A stretch of DNA of 9,514 nucleotides from Hyphomicrobiales bacterium (lineage in GTDB: Bacteria; Pseudomonadota; Alphaproteobacteria; Rhizobiales; JALURZ01): contig JALURZ010000206.1 of NCBI GenBank assembly GCA_027058735.1, forward strand, positions 1 to 9,514. The letters are read 5' to 3'. The translations under genes and the position numbers were made by a program. The notes beneath the pieces were generated by a model. It did not search any database, was not told the DNA's origin, and saw only the letters and a list, made by a program, of their open reading frames with translations. Shown here piece after piece: positions 1 to 6,133 of this stretch (position 1 is the stretch's first letter; each line of letters opens with the position of its first letter).

Positions 1-58
1 ATCCCGTCTCGATGCGCGCGAATGGTATCATCTGCATTCGCGCGCATCGAGACGGGAT
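1..58. repeat. Perfect inverted repeat (24-bp arms, 10-nt loop) before xseA
   Basis: Bases 1-24 are the exact reverse complement of bases 35-58, with loop GTATCATCTG at 25-34. The arms are GC-rich and contain GCGCGCGAATG and its complement. No T-run follows on either strand, so it is not a classical intrinsic terminator. The right arm ends 10 bases before the xseA ATG and contains the only purine-rich stretch (GACGGGA, 51-57) that could act as its ribosome binding site, so a folded hairpin could mask translation. The left arm begins at the first base of the window, so its true length cannot be seen. It could also be a dispersed palindromic element or an assembly fold-back. Confidence 0.85.
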
Positions 59-68
59 TCGCTCGCCC

Positions 69-1508
69 ATGGCAAGTGACACGGACAACAAACCGGACGC
101 CACCAATATTGCGGAATATTCGGTCAGCGAACTGTCGTTTGCGCTCAAGCGCTCGGTTGAGGATGCCTATGGCCATGTACGGGTGCGCGGCGAACTGGGG
201 CGCGTGTCGCGGCCCGGCTCGGGGCATCTGTATCTCGACCTGAAGGACGACAAGGCGGTCCTGGCCGGCGTGATCTGGCGCGGCGTCGCCTCGCGCCTCA
301 AGATGCAGCCCGAACAGGGCCTCGAAGTGATCGCCACGGGCAAGCTCACCACCTATCCGGGACAGTCCAAATACCAGATCGTGATCGACACCCTTGAGCC
401 GGCCGGGGTCGGCGCGCTGATGGCGCTGCTGGAGGAACGGCGCAAGAAGCTCGCCGCCGAAGGACTGTTCGACGACGCCCGCAAACAGCCGCTTCCCTAT
501 CTGCCGAATGTCATCGGCGTGGTGACGTCTCCGTCGGGCGCGGTCATCCGCGATATTCTGCACCGGCTCAACGACCGGTTTCCGGTTCACGTGATCGTCT
601 GGCCGGTGCGCGTGCAGGGGGAAAGTTCGGCCGCCGAGGTGGCAGGGGCGATCGCCGGGTTCAATGGGCTCGCCGCGTCCGGCCCGCTTGTCCGGCCCGA
701 TCTCGTGATCGTGGCGCGCGGCGGCGGCAGTCTGGAAGACCTGTGGGGCTTTAACGAGGAAATCGTCGTTCGCGCCGCCGCCGCCAGCACCATTCCGCTG
801 ATTTCGGCGGTGGGCCATGAAACCGACTGGACGCTGCTCGATCTGGCCGCCGACATGCGCGCGCCGACACCGAGCGCGGCCGCCGAGTTTGCGGTGCCCG
901 AGCGCAGCGATCTCATCGCCCGGGTGGGCACATTGGCCCAGCGGACGGCGCGCGCCTCGTTGCGGATGCTGGAACGCGGGCGCACGGAACTGCGCGGTGC
1001 GGCGCGCGGATTGCCCAGGCTCGACGATGTGCTGAACCTGCCCCGCCAGCGGCTTGACGGGGTGGCCGGGCGCCTGCCGCGCGCATTGCTGGGCTTCGTG
1101 CATCGGGAACGCTCGCGCCTTGCCATGGCGGCGGCGGGACTTGGCGCGGTGAGCGTGGGGCAGACGGTGATGCGTCTGGATGATCGCGTCCGCTCCCTTG
1201 CCGGGCGTCTTGCGCGCGCGCTTGGCGTCGCCGTCGCGCAGGCCCGCTCGCGGCTGGATGCCCGGGCGAAACTTCTGGCCACCCTGGGCTACCAGTCGGT
1301 TCTCGAGCGCGGGTTCGTGCTGGTGCGCCACAAGGACGGCGCGCCGGTCGGAAGTGCCGTTGAGGCGGTGGACGGGTTGAACGTCGATCTTGAATTCCAT
1401 GACGGGCGCAGGGGCGCGACGATCGGCGAGGGGCCGGAAAAGACCGCCGGAAGCGTCAGGCACAAGGCGAAAAAAAGAGACCGCGGCGGGCAGGGTACTC
1501 TGTTTTGA
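69..1508 (+). CDS. xseA: Exodeoxyribonuclease VII large subunit
   Basis: XseA is the large, catalytic subunit of exonuclease VII, which with XseB degrades single-stranded DNA from both ends and acts in DNA repair in the cytoplasm. The 479-residue protein is of typical length. It opens with the N-terminal OB-fold (about 15-110, starting EYSVSELSFALK), then the catalytic domain with TSPSGAVIRDI (153-163), ARGGGSLEDLW (216-226), GHETDWT (249-255) and DMRAPTPSAAAE (262-273), then a long Arg/Ala-rich helical region and the usual GQGTLF tail. I chose the ATG at 69, not the in-frame ATG at 12: the extra 19 residues would be translated from the perfect palindrome at 1-58 and do not resemble the family, whose N terminus begins shortly before the EYSVSEL segment. 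xseB is not in the window. The DUF2093 gene follows after 72 bases on the same strand. Confidence 0.96.
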   Translation: MASDTDNKPDATNIAEYSVSELSFALKRSVEDAYGHVRVRGELGRVSRPGSGHLYLDLKDDKAVLAGVIWRGVASRLKMQPEQGLEVIATGKLTTYPGQSKYQIVIDTLEPAGVGALMALLEERRKKLAAEGLFDDARKQPLPYLPNVIGVVTSPSGAVIRDILHRLNDRFPVHVIVWPVRVQGESSAAEVAGAIAGFNGLAASGPLVRPDLVIVARGGGSLEDLWGFNEEIVVRAAAASTIPLISAVGHETDWTLLDLAADMRAPTPSAAAEFAVPERSDLIARVGTLAQRTARASLRMLERGRTELRGAARGLPRLDDVLNLPRQRLDGVAGRLPRALLGFVHRERSRLAMAAAGLGAVSVGQTVMRLDDRVRSLAGRLARALGVAVAQARSRLDARAKLLATLGYQSVLERGFVLVRHKDGAPVGSAVEAVDGLNVDLEFHDGRRGATIGEGPEKTAGSVRHKAKKRDRGGQGTLF

Positions 1509-1580
1509 GGCTTTTTCCGGCCGCCATAAGAGGTTAGGTTTTGGCCACACCCGCGCTGCGGGCCACTCCATGAGGGCGAT

Positions 1581-1793
1581 ATGAACCGGTTTGAGAAGAA
1601 TTTCAGCGGCCGCCGCGAGGCGCGCATAAAATATCTCGATGGCGATTTCCGGGTGCTGTCCGCCGGCGATTTCGTGCGCTGCGCGGTGACCGGGGACCCG
1701 ATCGCGGTCAACGACCTCAAATACTGGAGTGTGGACCGCCAGGAGGCCTATTCCACCGCCGAAGTCTCGCTTGAACGCTATCGCCAGCCTTGA
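1581..1793 (+). CDS. DUF2093 domain-containing protein
   Basis: A 70-residue protein of the DUF2093 family, small conserved alphaproteobacterial proteins of unknown function often found next to xseA. The recognisable core is YLDGDFRVLSAGDFVRCAVTG (about 15-35) followed by PIAVNDLKYWSVDRQEAY (about 37-54). It is acidic-aromatic, has a single cysteine (in VRCAV), and shows no signal peptide or membrane segment, so it is presumably cytosolic. The ATG at 1581 is preceded by GAGGG (1572-1576) at a short four-base spacing. Co-transcription with xseA is likely. The 72-base spacer has only a small CCCGC-GCT-GCGGG hairpin (1550-1562) without a T-run. No function can be assigned from sequence. Confidence 0.9.
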   Translation: MNRFEKNFSGRREARIKYLDGDFRVLSAGDFVRCAVTGDPIAVNDLKYWSVDRQEAYSTAEVSLERYRQP

Positions 1794-1803
1794 TCGGCCC
1801 TGG

Positions 1804-1839
1804 GAGCCTGTGCGGCTCTGTGAGCCTGTGCGGCTCTGG
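1804..1839. repeat. 18-bp tandem duplication with hairpin units
   Basis: GAGCCTGTGCGGCTCTG occurs at 1804-1820 and again at 1822-1838, a perfect 17-base match with period 18. Each copy is itself a small hairpin (GAGCC-TGTGC-GGCTC), and the join gives a second one (GGCTC-TGT-GAGCC, 1814-1826). It lies 10 bases after the DUF2093 stop. There is no T-run, so terminator activity is only possible. A slippage duplication is the simplest origin. Confidence 0.8.
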
Positions 1840-1841
1840 TT

Positions 1842-1904
1842 GCGGCGGCGGCCTTTGCGCGCGACCCGGACAACAGCCGCATCGAGGCGGTGATCTTCGT
1901 TTGA
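1842..1904 (+). pseudogene. 3' remnant of a VOC/glyoxalase-family gene
   Basis: In the same frame as DUF2093 but after stops at 1791-1793 and 1821-1823, there is an open stretch ending in FARDPDNSRIEAVIFV and TGA at 1902-1904. It has no start codon and is far too short to be a gene. The sequence resembles the C-terminal strand of vicinal-oxygen-chelate (glyoxalase/bleomycin-resistance) proteins, which commonly read AFVRDPDGNxIEAV, where the Glu is usually a metal ligand. Third positions are strongly G/C (GAC CCG GAC AAC AGC CGC ATC GAG GCG GTG ATC TTC), like the real genes here. I infer a deletion that removed most of the gene and left the tail. Its stop directly abuts the stop of DUF4170 on the other strand. 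The family match is from memory of the motif, not from a search. Confidence 0.45.
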
Positions 1905-2159
1905 TTATTTCGCGCCGTGCCCGTCTCGTTCATCTTCCGGGTCCAGCAGCTTGTGAATGTGGACGATGAAATAGCGCATATGGGCGTTGTCCACCGAGCG
2001 CTGGGCGGCGTCCCGCCAGGCGTCGTAGGCCTTTTGGTGATTGGGAAAGACGCCGACGATGTCCAGTTCATCGAGATCCCGGAACTCGACGTCGCCCATT
2101 TCCCTCAGTTCCCCGCCCAGCACCAGGTGGAGGAGTTGTCTGCTGTGTTTTTCGCTCAT
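1905..2159 (-). CDS. DUF4170 domain-containing protein
   Basis: An 84-residue protein resembling the DUF4170 family, small alphaproteobacterial proteins of unknown function. Visible features are QLLHLVLGGEL near the N terminus, a region resembling a compact alpha/beta fold with VGVFPNHQKAYDAWRDAAQRSVDNA (about 35-59; key residues F38, A44, W48), and MRYFIVHIHKLLDPE near the end. There are no cysteines, no signal peptide and no membrane segment. The ATG is preceded on the minus strand by AGGGAAAG, a fair ribosome binding site. It sits 18 bases after cysQ on the same strand, so it is probably the last gene of a pmbA-cysQ-DUF4170 transcript. The function is unknown. Confidence 0.88.
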   Translation of the reverse strand: MSEKHSRQLLHLVLGGELREMGDVEFRDLDELDIVGVFPNHQKAYDAWRDAAQRSVDNAHMRYFIVHIHKLLDPEDERDGHGAK

Positions 2160-2177
2160 GGTCTTTCCCTGACTTCG

Positions 2178-2993
2178 CTAACTGGCCCTGCGGGTCGGCG
2201 TTGCGCTCAGTGCCAGCAGGTTTCGATGCAGCGCCGGTCCCGCCGCCAAAACCGAATCATGACGCACGCCGGGCCGGTTATAGACGAGCGTCTCGCCGTT
2301 GCGGCTCGTCACCCTGCCGCCGGCTTCGCGGACCAGAAGATCGGCGGCGGCGATATCCCAGTCGCTTTTCGGCGAAATGGTGAAGGTCGCGTCAAACGCG
2401 CCTGCCGCCACCAGGCTCAGGCGATAGGCCATGGAATTGCGGAAATCGACCCTCATGGGCGGCCATGGCGAGGGCCAGTCCGCGCGCCGGAAAACCCGCG
2501 CATGCGCAATCATGCGGCAGTGCTCGATTTCGGCGCGTTTCGAGACCGCGATGGCGCGTCCGTTCAGTGTTGCGCCGCCGCCGGCGGTGGCCTCGAAAAA
2601 TTCCTCGCGCACCGGGTTGAAGACAACGGCGCTTACCGGGCAGCCGTGTTCCACCAGCGCCACCGAAATGGTCCAGTGCGGCCTGCCCTTGAGAAACGCG
2701 CGCGTGCCGTCGATCGGATCGGCCACCCACACCCTGTCGCGGGACAGGCGTTCAGGGGAATCTTCGGTTTCTTCCGACAGCCAGCCATAGCCGGGCCGCG
2801 CCTCGCCGAGCCGTGCCTTGAGCAGGCGGTTGACCGCCAGATCCGCCTCGCTCACCGGCGTGTCGTTTTGCTTGCGCCAATGCTCCACCGGCCGGCCGAA
2901 ATATTCGCCGGCAAGCGCGCCCGCCTCGCGCACCGCCGCGCGCAGCAGCGCGTGATCTTCCTCGCGTGTCGTGGCCTGCCTATTTCCCGGCAA
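2178..2993 (-). CDS. cysQ: 3'(2'),5'-bisphosphate nucleotidase, CysQ type
   Basis: A member of the inositol monophosphatase-like, Mg2+-dependent, Li+-sensitive phosphatase superfamily, best fitting CysQ, which converts 3'-phosphoadenosine 5'-phosphate from sulfate assimilation to AMP. The 271-residue length is normal. Metal- and substrate-binding motifs are intact: DTPVSEAD (44-51), WLSEETE (71-77), ADPIDGTRAFLKG (91-103) and SDWDIAAADLLVREAGG (210-226). There is no signal peptide. The start is a TTG at 2993: a TGA lies two codons upstream in the same frame, no in-frame ATG occurs until well inside the domain, and GAGGG sits eight bases before it. This start overlaps the last 14 bases of pmbA, so translational coupling is likely. 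An inositol-1-monophosphatase role cannot be excluded by sequence alone. Confidence 0.9.
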   Translation of the reverse strand: MPGNRQATTREEDHALLRAAVREAGALAGEYFGRPVEHWRKQNDTPVSEADLAVNRLLKARLGEARPGYGWLSEETEDSPERLSRDRVWVADPIDGTRAFLKGRPHWTISVALVEHGCPVSAVVFNPVREEFFEATAGGGATLNGRAIAVSKRAEIEHCRMIAHARVFRRADWPSPWPPMRVDFRNSMAYRLSLVAAGAFDATFTISPKSDWDIAAADLLVREAGGRVTSRNGETLVYNRPGVRHDSVLAAGPALHRNLLALSATPTRRAS

Positions 2994-4329
2994 CGGTCAT
3001 GCCCTCGATGCGCACCGTGGGTGCGTTGGTGCCAAAGCGGAATTCAAGATCATTGGCGGGGGTGAGCCGGCGGTACATGTCCTTCAGGTTGCCCGCGACG
3101 GTGACCTCGCTCACCGCGTGGGTGATCTCGCCATTCTCGATCCAGAAGCCCGATGCGCCGCGCGAATAGTCGCCGGTCGTTGAATTGACCCCCATGCCGA
3201 TGAGATCGCAGACATAAAACCCCGCCTTGATATCGGCCATCAGTTCGTCAGGCGAAAGCGTTCCGTTCTCCATATACAGATTGGTGGCGCCGGGCGAGGG
3301 CGGCGCGCCAATACTGCGCGCGGCGCGGCCATTGGTCCTGAGCCCAAGCTGGCGCGCGGAACTGGTGGACAGCAGCCAGGCGCGCAAAACGCCATTCTCG
3401 ATCAGCCTCAACGCCTCGTTGCCCACTCCCTCCCCGTCAAAGGGCCGGGAGTTGTGGCCGCGCGGGCGGCGCGGATCATCGGTGATCGTCACATCATCGG
3501 CGAACAGCGCCTTGCCCATGTGATCCTTGAGAAAACTCGTGCCGCGCGCCACCGCCGCGCCCGAAATGGCGCCGGCGAAATGGCGCAGCAGGCTGGCGCT
3601 GACCCGCGGGTCATAGACCACCGGCACGTTCTGGGTCTCGACCTTTTTGGGGTTGAGGCGCCTGATCGTGCGTTCGCCGGCGCCGCGCCCGATTTCGCGC
3701 GCGCTTTTCAGATCGGCGAAATGCACCGCGCTGGCGTGATCGTAGTCGCGTTCCATGGCCGTGCCCTCGCCGGCGAGAACGGCGCAGGACAGGCTGAAGA
3801 CGGAATTGCGATAACCCCCCATGAAGCCGCCCGAGGTGGCCAGCATGAGGCCGCCCGACCCCGCGCTGGCGCCCGCGCCCAGGGAGTTGGTGATCCCCTC
3901 GATGGCGAGCGCTTCGGCCTCGGTTTCGAGCGCGAGATCGCGCAGCCGTTCGCCGGAAAGCTCGATGTCGTCCACAATGTCGAGATCGGCGATCGTTGCG
4001 GTCAGATCGCTTTCATCCGCCAGCCCGCAATAGGGGTCGGGAGGCGCGCTGCGGGCCATGGCGATGCAGCGCTCGGCCGCCTCGGCGATCGCGGATCGTG
4101 AAAAGTCGGTCGAAGAGACACTGGCCTGGGCGCCGTTCACAAAAATCCGCAGACCCAGATCGCGCCCCTCGGAGCGGTCGATGTCCTCCAGTTTGCCCAG
4201 ACGGCAGGAGGCGGACAACGAGGTGCCTTCGACGATGACGGCCTCGGCGGCCTCCGCGCCCCGCGACTTGGCGCAGGCCAGCGCCTGCTCCAGGATATCG
4301 CTCACTTTCCGGTCGGGCTGGTCAATCAC
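2980..4329 (-). CDS. pmbA: PmbA/TldE-family metallopeptidase subunit
   Basis: A 449-residue TldD/PmbA family protein of normal PmbA (TldE) length. In the characterised system, TldD (with the HExxxH zinc motif) and TldE (PmbA) form a heteromeric cytosolic protease that trims modified peptides such as microcin B17 and degrades unfolded peptides. This protein has no HExxxH, which fits the TldE side. Recognisable blocks are the N-terminal domain (GLRIFVNGAQASVSSTDFS, about 79-97), VVYDPRVSASLLRHFAGAISG (about 239-259), GEGVGNEALRLIENGVLR (about 302-319) and the C-terminal GMGVNSTTGDYSRGASGFWIENG (about 377-399), a conserved family signature. The start is GTG at 4329 with GAGGA (4339-4343) nine bases upstream; no in-frame ATG lies near. 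It heads a minus-strand cluster with cysQ. No tldD is in the window. Confidence 0.93.
   Translation of the reverse strand: MIDQPDRKVSDILEQALACAKSRGAEAAEAVIVEGTSLSASCRLGKLEDIDRSEGRDLGLRIFVNGAQASVSSTDFSRSAIAEAAERCIAMARSAPPDPYCGLADESDLTATIADLDIVDDIELSGERLRDLALETEAEALAIEGITNSLGAGASAGSGGLMLATSGGFMGGYRNSVFSLSCAVLAGEGTAMERDYDHASAVHFADLKSAREIGRGAGERTIRRLNPKKVETQNVPVVYDPRVSASLLRHFAGAISGAAVARGTSFLKDHMGKALFADDVTITDDPRRPRGHNSRPFDGEGVGNEALRLIENGVLRAWLLSTSSARQLGLRTNGRAARSIGAPPSPGATNLYMENGTLSPDELMADIKAGFYVCDLIGMGVNSTTGDYSRGASGFWIENGEITHAVSEVTVAGNLKDMYRRLTPANDLEFRFGTNAPTVRIEGMTVAGK
3002..3006 (-). promoter_or_regulatory. Ribosome binding site deciding the cysQ TTG start
   Basis: On the minus strand GAGGG lies eight bases before TTG at 2993, inside the 3' end of pmbA. 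With a TGA immediately upstream in the cysQ frame, this supports TTG as the start. Confidence 0.6.
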
Positions 4330-4488
4330 GGTTGACGATCCTCTAACGATAAGGGTTTGAATTAAGGGACTGTTTTCTTTGATCTGTCTGATCCGGGTCT
4401 CAGAAATTATTAACTCCGTCTCTTAATCCGATTCCCATTCTTATCGGCTAATGTGCCGCATGGGTAGGCGTTAACAAGGGGAAAAACA
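4330..4488. promoter_or_regulatory. Divergent intergenic region between pmbA and the DUF6101-like gene
   Basis: This 159-base spacer is clearly more A+T-rich than the flanking genes and must carry the promoters of both divergent genes. It contains the pmbA ribosome binding site (GAGGA, minus strand, 4339-4343) and that of the plus-strand gene (AAGGGG, 4476-4481). TTGACG at 4332-4337 resembles a -35 box on the plus strand but has no convincing -10 at 16-18 bases. A weak inverted pair TTAAGGGAC (4362-4370) / GTCTCTTAA (4418-4426), 8 of 9 matching, and CCGAT-N10-ATCGG (4428-4447) are present. No promoter can be fixed by eye. Confidence 0.5.
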
Positions 4489-5085
4489 ATGATCAAAAGA
4501 TCAACCCCGTCCAGGGAGCGGCCGCTTGATGACGAGCGGCCGCACCTGCACCTGAGGCGGGAACCATTCTGGCCTGAAGCCGACGTGGAGATCGATCCTT
4601 CCATGCTGCCGGCGCGCTATCAACTGTCCTGCGAGGGCAGTGGCCACGGTGATGACCATTGGGATATCACAGTTTCAGGCGACTATGTCATCCGCCGCCG
4701 CGTCGGCGCATCGGGCGGCATGGTCATCGAACCATATGCGATTTCCGATTTCTCGGCGCTGATCGTCAAGGTCGGCTATCGGGCCAATGGCGAGGTCGCG
4801 GTCAGCGTCAATCTGCATTCAGACGGTCTTGGCCTCGACATTCCGGTCTATGCCGCCGGCGACAGCCGCGATGCGGCGCGTTACTGGCTGGCCTGGAGCC
4901 GGGCGCTCGCGCTTCCCGTTCGCATGCTGGAACGCAATGGCGCGCTGCGCGATCCTCTGCCCCGCGATCATGTCGCGGCGGCGAGCACGGCGTTTGGCAG
5001 TGATGCGGACATGTTCCCGGTCGCCGAGCAGAGCGATGAGCCCGCCGGCGAACAGGGCGGATATGTCTCGCCGATCGCTAGCTGA
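4489..5085 (+). CDS. DUF6101-like conserved hypothetical protein
   Basis: A 198-residue protein that resembles the DUF6101 family of Hyphomicrobiales, known only as conserved proteins of unknown function. The resemblance lies in VIRRRVGASGGMVIEPYAISDFSAL (about 67-91; key residues R69, R70, G77, P82, F88), then VSVNLHSDGLGLDIPVYAA (105-123), then ARYWLAWSRALALPVRMLE (130-148) followed by G151. These read as a beta-rich domain ending in a Trp-rich helix. The first 40 residues are charged and probably disordered, and the tail is acidic. There is no signal peptide or membrane segment and only one cysteine. The ATG has AAGGGG seven bases upstream. It is divergent from pmbA, and its stop overlaps the ubiA stop by eight bases on the opposite strand. 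The family call is from memory and moderate. Confidence 0.75.
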   Translation: MIKRSTPSRERPLDDERPHLHLRREPFWPEADVEIDPSMLPARYQLSCEGSGHGDDHWDITVSGDYVIRRRVGASGGMVIEPYAISDFSALIVKVGYRANGEVAVSVNLHSDGLGLDIPVYAAGDSRDAARYWLAWSRALALPVRMLERNGALRDPLPRDHVAAASTAFGSDADMFPVAEQSDEPAGEQGGYVSPIAS

Positions 5086-6028
5086 GCCAGGAATTGGCAA
5101 GGATCGCGAACACCACGAGCCAGCCGAAATCGCGGTTTGACCTGAACAGTTTGAGGCAGCGGTCGGGATCATCGATATCGATGGTTCTGACCTGCCATGC
5201 CAGATGCGCGGCGGCGGCGAGCAGTCCGACAAAAAAGGGCGCGCCCTGGCCGGCCAGATAGCCGCTCGCCGCGAGGCCGGCGATGGTCAGGGCAAAGAAA
5301 CCCGCCAGCCATGATCTGGTCTTGTCGCCGAATTTGAGCGCGGTCGATTTCAGCCCCAGCAGGGCGTCGTCGTCCTTGTCCTGATGGGCGTAAATGGTGT
5401 CGTAACCCAGCGTCCAGGCGATCCCTGCGCCATACAGCACGAATGCCGCCGGGTGCAGCGCGCCGGTGACCGCCGCCCAGCCCATCAGTGCCCCCCAGTT
5501 GAACGCAAATCCCAAAAACAGCTGCGGCCAGTAGGTGATCCGCTTCATGAACGGATAGATCGCGATGATGCCCAGCGAGGCGATACCCAGCGCGATGGCG
5601 AAGCCGTTGAACTGAAGCAGGATGACAAACCCGATCAGGCCCTGCAAAACCACGAACAGGCGGGCCGCATTGACCGATACCTGACCGCTTGGAATGGGCC
5701 GTGAGCGGGTGCGCGCGACACTGGCGTCATAGTCGCGGTCGACGAGATCATTATAGGTGCAGCCCGCGCCGCGCATGACGAGCGCGCCCGCGCCGAACAG
5801 CACGAACATCGACAGACTGCCCAGCGTGCCGTGCTGCCAGGTGCCGGCCAGCGCGATCGACCACCAGCACGGCCACACCAACAGCCAGGTGCCGATGGGC
5901 CGGTCAAGGCGGGCGAGACGAAAATAGGGGCGTGCCGCCGGCGGCACCCAGCGGTCTACCCAGTTGCCCGGGGCATCGGCCACGCGCCCCTGCGCCAGTT
6001 GCCGGGCCTGCTCGGGTGTTGGGGGCAT
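5078..6028 (-). CDS. ubiA: 4-hydroxybenzoate polyprenyltransferase
   Basis: UbiA attaches the polyprenyl chain to 4-hydroxybenzoate in ubiquinone synthesis, in the inner membrane. The 316-residue protein has the two aspartate-rich motifs that bind Mg-polyprenyl diphosphate: NDLVDRDYD (93-101) and YDTIYAHQDKDDD (209-221), together with RSRPIPSG (108-115), PIGTWLL near the start of the first helix (44-50), and about eight hydrophobic membrane segments. The Pro/Ala-rich N-terminal extension of about 30 residues is commonly seen in alphaproteobacterial UbiA. The ATG at 6028 has GAGGG nine bases upstream on the minus strand. It is divergent from rsmE and converges with the DUF6101-like gene, with overlapping stops and no terminator visible between them. 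Confidence 0.96.
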   Translation of the reverse strand: MPPTPEQARQLAQGRVADAPGNWVDRWVPPAARPYFRLARLDRPIGTWLLVWPCWWSIALAGTWQHGTLGSLSMFVLFGAGALVMRGAGCTYNDLVDRDYDASVARTRSRPIPSGQVSVNAARLFVVLQGLIGFVILLQFNGFAIALGIASLGIIAIYPFMKRITYWPQLFLGFAFNWGALMGWAAVTGALHPAAFVLYGAGIAWTLGYDTIYAHQDKDDDALLGLKSTALKFGDKTRSWLAGFFALTIAGLAASGYLAGQGAPFFVGLLAAAAHLAWQVRTIDIDDPDRCLKLFRSNRDFGWLVVFAILANSWLS

Positions 6029-6133
6029 GGAAGTGAGCCCTCGTGGTGGTCCGCGTATTTCGGCGCTTGCCTTGCGCCCGCGCCGATCTTACGACTATCA
6101 GTTTAGCGCGGCGCGATCACCCTGGAAAAGGCC
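6029..6133. promoter_or_regulatory. Divergent spacer between ubiA and rsmE
   Basis: This 105-base spacer must hold promoters for both ubiA (minus) and rsmE (plus). It contains the ubiA ribosome binding site and, before rsmE, GGAAAAGG. TTGCGC followed 18 bases later by TATCAG is a possible but weak sigma-70-type promoter for rsmE. Nothing else is recognisable. Confidence 0.35.

Noticed and set aside
12..68. Upstream ATG giving XseA 19 extra residues
   Set aside because: The extension is translated from the palindrome and has no family resemblance; the ATG at 69 gives the normal N terminus.
587..1282. 231-codon minus-strand frame inside xseA
   Set aside because: It is Arg/Ser/Ala-rich antisense noise opposite the XseA catalytic and helical regions.
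1509..1530. T-rich stretch after xseA as a terminator
   Set aside because: CTTTTT is not preceded by a stable GC stem, and the next gene follows closely in the same direction.
1550..1562. Small CCCGC-GCT-GCGGG hairpin before DUF2093
   Set aside because: A five-pair stem with no T-run is expected by chance in such GC-rich DNA.
1917..3065. 382-codon plus-strand open frame across DUF4170 and cysQ
   Set aside because: It is antisense to two recognisable genes with intact motifs; its His/Arg/Ala-rich translation resembles no protein.
3454..4101. 215-codon plus-strand frame inside pmbA
   Set aside because: It is a shadow of the conserved PmbA reading frame, with low-complexity Arg/Ala/Gly content.
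4410..4426. TTAA-N9-TTAA resembling a CtrA box
   Set aside because: CtrA sites have a seven-base spacer; the nine-base spacing and A+T-rich context make this a chance match.
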